Origin: Eremomyces bilateralis CBS 781.70
Taxonomy: Eukaryota > Ascomycota > Dothideomycetes > Eremomycetales > Eremomycetaceae
NCBI RefSeq assembly: GCF_010015585.1
Contig: NW_022985073.1
Span: 1,234,923-1,298,922, forward strand
Length of the DNA: 64,000 bases
Reading direction: 5' to 3'
Shown here in pieces: positions 34,201-42,363 of the stretch; positions within the stretch are counted from its first letter, which is position 1; each line of letters starts with the position of its first letter. The position numbers and the translations under genes were made by a program. Under the pieces are notes generated by a model. That model had not been told where the DNA came from. It ran no database searches and saw only the letters and a program-made list of their open reading frames with translations.

Positions 34201-34710
34201 ATGTCATCCGCGCCACTGATGTTGTCGGGGGCACTGCAACCGGCTATCGACGAGGCTAATGAGGCATCCTTCGCTCGCTCGTCTACTCCGACACTTCACT
34301 TGCCGGCTAGCCTCCGCCTATCCCAATCCGCCTCCCCTATGCTGCTCCCTCGCGCGAGCAATACCTCATTGAACCAGCAATCCCGCTTTTCCGGCGACCT
34401 GCAAAGCTTTGACTCCCACCAGCCGAAAGGGCACTCCGGTTTCGATGCCCAGAGACGCGATACAAATCTCGCGGTCTGGCGCTCATCGATGTCCCAGCTT
34501 AACCGGCTTCAAACGCCCATCGTTGATGACGGGAGACGGACCGCGATGATCCAGGAACAAAGAATGAGGCAAATGGAAGAGATGCAAAAGAAATCGGTGG
34601 CTGCGTACCGAAACAGCGTGTTTGATGTCCAAATGCGCAGTGGAAATATGATAGGAGCACATCGTGACGTTCTGCGAAGGATGCAAGAGAAGGCGAACAA
34701 GAATGCTTGA
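31249..34710 (+). CDS. TM7S3/TM198-like (DUF4203) multi-pass membrane protein
   Basis: Four exons: 31249-31688, 31736-31784, 31836-32223, 32273-34710 (3315 nt, 1104 aa); introns 47-51 bp. A signal peptide (MKLIAHSLFTGLCAIILLSG) is followed by a Ser/Thr-rich, probably O-glycosylated ectodomain of about 110 residues. A DUF4203-type cluster of about seven transmembrane segments comes next (AVGIAGALLMLTGLVYTLLG; AAIVTGVFFGGIACIF; GKAILIGVFSLVAFSFSFSS; AEVALIILIFLMGAMSQF). The cytosolic C-terminal part is long (about 750 aa) and disordered, starting with a charged helix (IKRRRAKKELDRQRHAEMRE). It carries four imperfect copies of a roughly 20-residue motif centred on TRPVSVNR (see repeat). Function is unknown; fungal family members are commonly annotated only by domain. 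Confidence 0.88.
32731..32945 (+). repeat. In-frame tandem repeat, about 60 bp unit x 4 (TRPVSVNR motif)
   Basis: Four imperfect units of about 60 bp within the membrane protein's cytosolic tail encode STRPVSVNRTQSGQN-like peptides: STRPVSVNR, STRPVSVNR, NTRPVSAYQ and TMRPVSMNR cores. Each RPVS resembles a basophilic or proline-directed phosphorylation site. The first two units are most alike at DNA level, suggesting recent duplication. Confidence 0.85.
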
Positions 34711-34926
34711 AATCCCTGAGATGTTCCCTGTGTCTGGTTCTTTTAGCGTGGCGTTTGTGTAGGATGTCGAATTTGGCTGACAAAGGCATCAAAGACCATG
34801 GCGCGGGTTACGTGGTCTCGAAAACGCCGGCTAACTGGTACAAATCCATGTGGGTAATTCTAGAACCTTGTCTCAATATTCCCTGGGGCTACAGAAATGA
34901 AATGTGCATCCGTATTCGCAACTAGA

Positions 34927-36798
34927 TTATGCTCGTTTTCCATCCGTGACTATGACAACCGACCCCTTGCCCAAGTCTTGCTGCCCTTCCACAAAATCAT
35001 CAATTGACTCGATCATGCGTGGGACAAGTGCCTCGCGAGCAGGCCAGATCAGACTGAGTCCTGAATACACCACGAAAGCTACTACGATGCCATAGTACCA
35101 ACTGAAATTGTTGAGATACTCAGCACCACCAATCTTGACGTCAGGATTGACGTTCTTGGCCAGTCCAGGTAACGCCGGTACAATGGAGCACATGAGCGCC
35201 ACAAGCGCACGCCAATTGATCCCATAGTCATAGCGATAGCGGCCCTGTGGTTGATACAATGCTGGGATGTCCAAATGTTGTCGCTTGACGACGTAGAAGT
35301 CGGCGATTTGGATACCCTACAGAATTGAGTAAGTCATCATCATGGAAGACCAAAGAAATCGAGAACCCCTTACCATTGTTGGAGCCAAGAAGATTCCGAG
35401 TGAGTTCATGAAGCTCAGTAACGATGATGCGGAATGGAGGATTTTCCAGGGCACCATTGCCCAGCCTCCGATGATCGTGATAATGATGGATCCGCGGCGA
35501 ATGTTGATCCACTTGGGGAACAAATTGGAGAGGTCATTTGCCCCGGAAATGACTGTCGCACTCATATTCACACAAATCTGCGCAATAAGCCAGGAGAGAC
35601 CAGCGAAAAAGGCACCAGCTCGCCCAGCAGGCCCCTCCCATAAATCAATGATGGCGATTGGGTCCCATATGTATTCGTTGTAAATCATGAACGAGGCTGA
35701 GGCTACCACGACACCGATGATGGCGACCCAGCTACATATGATCGGAAAGTAGGCTGCCTGGGAGAACGCAGACCTTGGGTTGTGCAGATATCGAGTAAAG
35801 TCTGGTCTAGAAAGCGGAATGCGTCAGTGGATCTATCAAGAAGAACAGTACTCCTAAGGGTGACTGGTATCCCCACGCAAACCGAGTTCAGGGGTTGGAA
35901 GTAATCCTCCTGGAGGAACACACTCACATATTAACGCCTACAGTCGACCAGCTTGCCGCACAGGACGTTAAAGACCACATTGTTAGCCAGGATTTCGTCG
36001 AACCAGAGACCGTCGCCTGCTGCTTCCATATATCACCACTACCGCCCGCCTGAGTACATATCCAGATGGTCATGCCAACAATGGTAGCTAGCGACATCGC
36101 GACTTTGACAGTGAAGAGCCATCTCATCTTATGAGGTGGAATTAACACGATGGGAAATTGTACAGCCCACACCAGGAAATATGCAACCATTTGCTGGCTC
36201 GTAATCCCCACTGATTCCGGGATGATATTAGGGAGAGTCCTGAAGGAAGGCCAAATCGATCTGATGACCTGAATCATGGGTCCCACTGCCAGCATATTGG
36301 TGATAGAGTGCCAGAAAAGCGCCGTGATTAGGCGAACGATGACTGGAAACTTGGCCAGGTGATAACCGAAGGATGATCGAGCTAGGATAGGGAAAGGAGC
36401 ATGAGTTCGAGCTCCTGCGTAACCGTTCAGTGACATAGGGACAGCCATGCAGAATGATCCAAAGATGACAGCAAAGACAGCTTCGCGCCTAACAATAATT
36501 AGCAGGAGATCTTTAGCAGAATATCGTTGAGATGGGATTCGTGCCATGTCAGTCCAAGAGGCAATATTGTGCTGCCGGTCTGCCAGCTTTGAATACTGAT
36601 AATATCCGAGAACCAATACCCGAACATCGTCCAGTTCGTCCAAGTCCTCCTTTCAACAGGTGTTATATCCATATCAAGATTGCTCCAGGTACCAGGAGGA
36701 GCCCAGCTAGACTCCTGCTTCGGTAGGATCCATCCTTCCGCTGTCCGCTTCCTCCGCACCTCCTCTTTGACTCGGTCGACACCAATCATTTTACCCAT
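34927..36798 (-). CDS. NCS1-family nucleobase/allantoin transporter (Fur-like)
   Basis: Four exons: 36798-36545, 36488-35928, 35806-35374, 35316-34927 (1638 nt, 545 aa). The protein is a 12-TM proton symporter of the nucleobase-cation-symport-1 Fur group (uracil, allantoin, uridine or thiamine transporters). Family marks are NWTMFGYWFSDIISIQSWQT in TM1, NGYAGARTHAPFPILARSSF in TM2-3, SVVGVN-like GVNIPDFTRYLHNPRSAFSQ across intron 2, and GAGIFLAP-like SLGIFLAPTMGIQIADFYVV across intron 3. Intron 1 has a GC donor (36544-36543) and AG acceptor; only this junction restores GLTWREAVFAV. 36798 is the only in-frame ATG upstream of the conserved N-terminus. Specificity cannot be assigned. The divergent neighbour is a 2-oxoglutarate dioxygenase. 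Confidence 0.9.
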
Positions 36799-37450
36799 AT
36801 TCGGGAAGAAACTATATGGATTGAGAGTATCCAAATACTGGCATCGCTTTCTCAAACATGGATTTCTGCGGACATGCAAGGTATCTATACGTTTTGCTGA
36901 TTGTAGCTCAAGATTATGCCGGTGCCCCGTATCTTGGCTAGCAGAATAGCTGCATCAGGGTGACCGGGGGGTGGCTAAGGCATCCCCGCCACGATTTTTT
37001 AGCCCGCACAGTTTGCGGGTTCGCCCAATAGACTCTTCAAAACTTCGAGAGGGGCTCGAGTTAGCCCCTCCTAGTGATTAGTGTCCGAGATAAACCGACG
37101 ATATCTGGTAATTCCACGACTCAGCCATCAGTGTGATATCTAGCCGCACCATTAAGACATAAGAATTAAGACAGACACGGCCGAGGGTTGCCGATAAGGA
37201 ACCAGCGCCTTGCCGTGAGTGGAAATTGGAATGTTCCGACATACAAGACTTGGCGTCTGAAAGTCGTATCTGCATGCCAGAAATTGACCGATAAAATAGG
37301 ACCGCAGGTTGAAGCAAAGCGGGGCCTGGAAGGGCTGGAACACCACGTTTTTCTTGTCTTTCTTGGAGGACGAATCTTCTTCTGAAATCTAGACTGCATT
37401 CATGTCAAGCAGCTCGTGCATATCATCGTCGGATTAACAGTGTGCTCAAA
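36799..37450. promoter_or_regulatory. Divergent promoter region NCS1 transporter / dioxygenase
   Basis: 652 bp between divergent starts. It contains a compact GC-rich block with two hairpins (36955-37074, annotated separately as a possible mini-Helitron) inside otherwise AT-balanced promoter sequence. Confidence 0.5.
36955..37074 (+). mobile_element. Candidate non-autonomous mini-Helitron (120 bp)
   Basis: The segment begins A|TC and ends CTAG|T, the Helitron end rules. Just before the CTAG lies a perfect 8-bp stem hairpin, GAGGGGCT-cgagtt-AGCCCCTC (37049-37070). A second hairpin CCCGCA...TGCGGG lies upstream (37003-37019). Canonical elements usually leave several bases between the hairpin and CTRR; here there is no gap. 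Without a second copy this remains a structural guess. Confidence 0.35.
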
Positions 37451-38569
37451 ATGGTCGCTCCTTTGGATTCGGTATGCGCTACAATACCCCTCATTGATAT
37501 CTCTGGGTACCTCAATGGCGACAAAGAAAAGGCCGAGCGGGCAGTAGTCGAGTTGAGGACAGCTTGCCAGTCTCCAGGCTTTCTCCAAATAACTGGCCAC
37601 GGAGTAACTTCCGAGATTCGATCCCAACTGCTTCAAAAACTTGCCGAATTCTTTGCACTTCCCGCCGCGACGAAGCAGGCTCTTCATCGGAGCCAGTCGA
37701 AATGTCTGAGAGGCTACGAATCCGTTGGAGAGCAGAAGCTGGAAGCTGGCATTTCGGATCAGAAAGAGGGTTTTATGATCGGTCCCGATTTGCCGGCAGA
37801 GAATGGGTACCTTCAAGGACCAAATCAATGGCCCAGCGAGGAAGCAGCTCCTGGATTTCGGGAAGTCTATATGGCTTACTTCGACGTCATGCGTAATCTT
37901 AGTAAGACCGTGTTTAGATTAATGGCATTAAGCCTCGATCTAGACGAACGATACTTCGATGAATTCGTCGGAAGCAAGGATAGTGAGTCGCATACACCAG
38001 TCCCGGCTGAAAGACTCATTGCGCTCAACGTCAATAGCAATATCAATGTGTAGAGCACATCGATATCCACCAACAACCCCGGAAATGGCTAAAACCTCTC
38101 GAGGTATCGGTGCGCACACGGACTTTGGTGCACTGACGCTGCTGTTACAGGACGATGGTATGTCGGTGAGATCGTCAGATGGATCGCATTGCTGACTTGG
38201 CGACAGTGGGCGGACTCGAAGTGTTCCACAAGCCAACAGGTACCTGGCATAATGTACAGCCAGTTAAAGATGCCTTCGTGGTCAACATCGGCGATATGAT
38301 GGGTGAGAAGATCTGCACCATATTAGAAAGATGAAACTGACAATATACATCCAGAGAGATGGACGAACAATACCTACACCTCAACCTTACATCGTGTCAT
38401 TTCACCCGTTACGGCAAAAGACCGATATTCGGTAGCGTTTTTCAACGAAGGACTACCAGACCAGCTAGTCAGCTGCATTCCGACATGTCTGAAACCGAAC
38501 GAGAAACCGCTTTTTGAGCCGATTAGAGTCGAGGATCATTTGCGTGCTCGATATGGAAACAGCTATTAG
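37451..38569 (+). CDS. Fe(II)/2-oxoglutarate-dependent dioxygenase (isopenicillin N synthase-like)
   Basis: Four exons: 37451-37982, 38038-38157, 38207-38302, 38355-38569 (963 nt, 320 aa); introns 49-55 bp. The N-terminal DIOX_N region has IPLIDISGYLNGDKEKAERA, FLQITGHGV and the KEGFMIGPDLP loop. The catalytic jelly-roll carries the iron-binding HxD (GIGAHTDFGALTLLLQDDVG), the distal His (STLHRVISP) and the 2-oxoglutarate-binding Arg-x-Ser (RYSVAFF). The first intron acceptor was chosen at 38037 because it restores the conserved segment before RYPP; a second AG a few bases on is also in frame. Fungal members include thymine 7-hydroxylase and many secondary-metabolism enzymes. The divergent nucleobase transporter makes a pyrimidine-salvage role attractive but unproven. 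Confidence 0.88.
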
Positions 38570-38982
38570 TAGGGAGCGGTCGAATCGATACCAGTAGTTG
38601 ATATAAGCAAATTCAGTGAGATTCACTTGGACTGCCACTCTTGATGGCGGGAAATACATCCCGAGATCTTCGAATTCTCTAGACATTCTGGTCGCCTGTG
38701 CCACTATATCTGGGCCAAGACTCAAGGTATCGAATCGTGATCGTCATTGATAGGGCTAGGAAGACGTAATCTCCATGTCGCAACTCTGGAGGGCTCCGAT
38801 ATCGGGAAATTCACGAGTTGCCGAATGTGAACATCAGCGAGCCGTATCCAGCCATAGAATGTCGTTTCACCGAAAGTGCCCTTCCCGTAAATGATCTACA
38901 GTCGTCGTGAAAATTTATTTCCGGATCCAGATATGATGAAAGCACGGTAGCGAGAAACTCGTTGGGCCAGGGAAAGTCCATG

Positions 38983-39403
38983 TCAGGACTGAATTCTGAT
39001 AGTTGTTGAGCTGCTATGCGTCAAGCTAAACATCGAAATATGCCCGCCCCCTTCGCCCAGGTAGACTGTTATGGATATCGCTTGACTGTAGATTGGCCTC
39101 ACGAACCGCACTTGGTGATTTCGTTCACCCGGATGTTGTTGATTCATGGACACGGCATCGACCCATATCAAACACTCATTATGTTCTTGCCCAAGGCGGC
39201 AGAGGGCGGAGTAGTAGTTTTCAGTCACGTAGCGATGCACTCCCTGGAGAGAACTCTACAGACTTGACGTGATATGTTTCCCAGACGTATAAAATAGCAG
39301 TATACAGCACGGTATCCATATCATGTGGTGAACGCAACACATTGCCATTGATCTGACTGTGCAAGAGTCTCGTTTCAACTTCACATTTGATGCGTGCAAC
39401 CAC
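38983..39403 (-). pseudogene. Remnant of a HET-domain (heterokaryon incompatibility) gene
   Basis: Two neighbouring minus-strand frames carry pieces of a HET domain. One reads LIWVDAVSMNQQHPGERNHQ followed by PIYSQAISITVYLGEGG, matching the family's LWIDAICINQ..ERN.QV..M..IY..A..V.VWLG block. The other has YTAILYVWETY, matching the earlier Y.ALSYVWG motif. The pieces are in different frames and no complete start or C-terminal part is visible, so the copy is broken. HET genes control self/non-self recognition in filamentous ascomycetes and often decay. Confidence 0.7.
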
Positions 39404-39442
39404 CTCCGACAGGCATATGATCTAGAGCTCCGAAATGAATAA

Positions 39443-39499
39443 ATGAATAAATGAATACGAATATAGCCCTTATTCATATTCGTATTCATATTTATTCAT
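39443..39499. repeat. AT-rich fold-back (inverted repeat)
   Basis: Left arm 39443-39463 (atgaataaatgaatacgaata) pairs with right arm 39477-39499, which differs only by a 2-bp insertion, across a 13-nt loop. The left arm overlaps three tandem copies of the octamer AAATGAAT (from 39434). It could be a small fold-back element or a cruciform-forming spacer. Confidence 0.85.
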
Positions 39500-40991
39500 A
39501 TATCTCTCCGGGAATTTGTTGTTCCGGGCCGACCCGTTTCCTCTTCCTATAGATAGTTATATGCTATCGTCTTGCTTGTCAATAGACAGATTTCAGTCCA
39601 GTTCCTATGCCAGAACATAGGCAGGTGTTTTTGCGCTGCTTTGAGCCGTGCTGCGAATAGCCATGAATTTGGATCCCATATATCCCGTATGTCTAGGTAC
39701 GGGGCCCTATTCAATTGCAGGTAATTAAATGATGTTGGGTTGGCTTAGGTGCCTACATTTCTAGAGGGTTTTGCCTCCAAAAAGGGAGGTCTCTAAGCCA
39801 GCAATTTCTTTGCATCAGAACATCTCAATTGATTAGGCGGTTGGAAGAAGGTCCGCTACACAACACCTTTTTTCTAGGGAAAGTACAGGAATGGCAGTGT
39901 TTCTATTTAACTACTCGGTAACGGTCTCAACCAGATGCTCCCTGGTACGTTAGTAGTAGTAGTCCCATGACTTCCTCAAGGGCGTCGTCTAAGCACCACT
40001 TATCTCAATTCTCGTGAAATTTGAGCTGTTCGACGACCAGGGCAAGATAGTAGGTAGATATAACGCGTTGCTACGGCTAGAACCTAAGGTAATACACATG
40101 CTGTGCAGGATTTGTTAACCAGTTAGCGGTGTATTCCAAGTTAAGCAGCAGGTCCCACGTAGATAGTTGCTACAAGATCTTAATAAGAATCTCGGGAAGT
40201 TTTTGGAGATCAGACGATGAATTTGGTGAGTGTGTAGGTCGAAAACAGTAAGCTGGCTGAGAAAAGAAGGGAAGATGGCACCTCCATCCAACCAGTTCAA
40301 AGTCCTTCGAACGCTTCTCATTCATATATCCAGCAGGAAAGTACGTAGTCTGTGATCCACAAGACCGTGCGTCACACAGGGAGTGCTTCAGCCCCACCAC
40401 CTAAAACCGCCAAGCTTCTACACGCTCCATTCTCCACCATTACCGTATGGTTTGAGATCTTGATATCTAGAGGAGAATTATAATAGCTCTCAATGCCTTC
40501 AAATCTAGTCAATTTTCGAGTGTCAATACCTCCGCAAAGGCTTACAAGTTACAACGGCTATCAGAACACGATTCATTGGACGCAGGTCAATGCAGCAACC
40601 CCCTGTATATGTACCTTGGTCGGTTGGTTAGTGGTCCCAGCAATCTGGTTGCAGGAACAGCCCCAAATCAACCAACCAATACTCAGGTATTGCCGCCCAC
40701 CCTGCTGCTATCTTTGAGTGCCAGCACCGAGTTTCAGTTGAATGGGATTGTGCTGTGCCGCACAACCTTCCAATAAATCTATCGACAAGTCCCTCACAGA
40801 ATCCAAGATGTTCTTGGTAATATGGCGAATCGTCGCCAATGCTCATGCTGTACGTTGAAGTCTGGTTGGCACGGAATCGCGATGACTTTACTAACCAACT
40901 TACTAGGAGACTTGCAAACGACGCCGCCCATGACGCCGCTTTCTCCGCTTCATTCACAAGAATAACATAACGGTGGATTCTTCTACTGCAA

Positions 40992-41944
40992 ATGGCCGTC
41001 GCAACGTTAGATCCGACCTTCAGTCCCGCTGCATCTTGCCTGGCGGCGAACAATCTGTGGAAAATATTCGCGGACTGTCCGATCAACAATGGCGTTTGTT
41101 GGTATTTCTTACAGGGTCAGCCCACTACCTCATCCTGCTATCCGCCCGGTTACAATCCTACCTCCACAGCATACTATTCACCTGCGTCCTGTCCCTCTGG
41201 GTATACCTCAGCTTGTGGTGCAACTCAAACAGCCGGGACTGTCACAGAGACTGCGTACACTTGCTGCCCAACGTACGTAACCTTCATTATAACTAGCGCT
41301 CCAATGCTATCGAGGTCTACAACTGATTCCAATTTGGTTAATGAACAGTATCGGAATCTACACTTGCCAGAAAGACCCAAAGGATTACCATCCATGGGGT
41401 TTCACGCTAGGCTGTTATTCTAACTTTGCCTCGCCAGTCACGCATTTCGTAACTGCGTCGTCATCCGACAGCAGCTCAATGGAAACTGTGATCATGAACG
41501 CGACAGATGCTATCAATGCATATGCAATTCAAGTGCGATTTCAATCTACCGACTTTCCAAAATCAACCGTGAGTCCGACTAGTTCCCACCCAAGGATAAT
41601 GCTAAGTTGGACAGGGATCAATTATCAACACTAGTTCTAGTTCAACTTCTAATTTGAGCCAACCTTCGCTGCGTGTTGAGACGAATTCAAACTCCGGCCT
41701 CAGACCTGGAGCCATAGCTGGAATTGCCATTGGAGCTGTCATAGGTGCTCTGCTCGTCATGCTGTTAGCGTTGCTGATTATTCGTCATCGTAATCGTCGG
41801 AGACACAGACCGACCGAAAGAGACGGCAGCGCAGGGCAAAATATCTCGAATATGCAGCCGCCTAATTTTATCCCCGGACTCAAGGCGGAACTTGACAACA
41901 CATATGTGCCCGCACAGACCCGGCCGGCGGAATTGGAGGGATGA
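40992..41944 (+). CDS. Single-pass surface/sensor-like membrane protein
   Basis: Three exons: 40992-41272, 41349-41568, 41615-41944 (831 nt, 276 aa). The N-terminal Cys-rich ectodomain has the pattern of a common fungal family: FSPAASCLAANNLWKIFADC, SCYPPGYNPTSTAYYSPASC, PSGYTSACGATQ, AYTCCPT, then YTCQKD. A Ser/Thr-rich stalk follows, then one membrane span (AIAGIAIGAVIGALLVMLLA), a basic stop-transfer (RHRNRRRHRP) and a short tail ending ELDNTYVPAQTRPAELEG, as in Mid2/Wsc-like sensors. No signal peptide is present from the ATG used, although the family has one. An in-frame hydrophobic stretch (WILLLQ) lies just upstream but follows a stop codon. A first exon around 40807 (MFLVIWRIVANAHA) is possible. 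Confidence 0.72.
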
Positions 41945-42147
41945 AAGGACTGGATATTGGTTGGCTACTGGCAATCTTCAGCACGTAGTCTCAGAGTCGA
42001 GATGAACGGGTTCCTCATTCCTCAGTCTGGCATTCAGAAGCTAAAGAAGATGAAGAAGTCGAAGTACACGGTGCGTTCGAAGTTAATATTATTATCATCA
42101 TCATTAAAATAGCCCTGTGGTGCATAAAGGCAACCTTTCTGCCCCAA
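41945..42147. other. Intergenic spacer before the Helitron-bounded segment
   Basis: Short spacer including the 3' end of the surface-protein gene. It has an ATT/ATC-rich patch at 42085-42110. No gene. Confidence 0.4.
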
Positions 42148-42167
42148 ATAATCACGAGCATAGCTAG
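42148..42167 (+). repeat. Left arm of 20-bp terminal inverted repeat
   Basis: Matches the reverse complement of 45353-45372 at 18 of 20 positions. It lies at the presumed 3' end of the minus-oriented Helitron remnant. Confidence 0.75.
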
Positions 42168-42178
42168 CACGTGATCTC

Positions 42179-42200
42179 TGCCTTGCTACATGTAGAGGCA
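42179..42200. repeat. Subterminal hairpin of the Helitron remnant
   Basis: Stem TGCCT/AGGCA encloses a 2-nt bulge and the perfect palindrome CTACATGTAG. It sits 11 bp inside the left terminal repeat arm, where Helitron-type elements place the replication-termination hairpin. Confidence 0.6.
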
Positions 42201-42363
42201 TAACTAGTTAGAGTATCTCAACCCCGTAGGATTATTAATAAAGTACTCTTAATCATGGGGAGGAAACAGGGAAATGGCTGAATTGCTCAAAACCAGCACC
42301 TTCGCGATCAGTGCAAACTTCCTAATTAGGAAATCAAACGATACCCTTTTCTCATCTGATCGT

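Larger units (their letters stand above)
38570..40991. other. AT-rich accessory stretch with HET remnant and fold-back repeat
   Basis: 2.4 kb without an intact gene. It holds a degenerate HET-domain fragment (about 38980-39400, minus strand) and an A/T-rich inverted repeat (39443-39499), both annotated separately. 39500-40990 shows only short frames. Confidence 0.5.

Noticed and set aside
37003-37070. Hairpins read as bacterial-type terminators
   Set aside because: The genome is fungal; no such terminators apply and the hairpin is better considered with the CTAG end.
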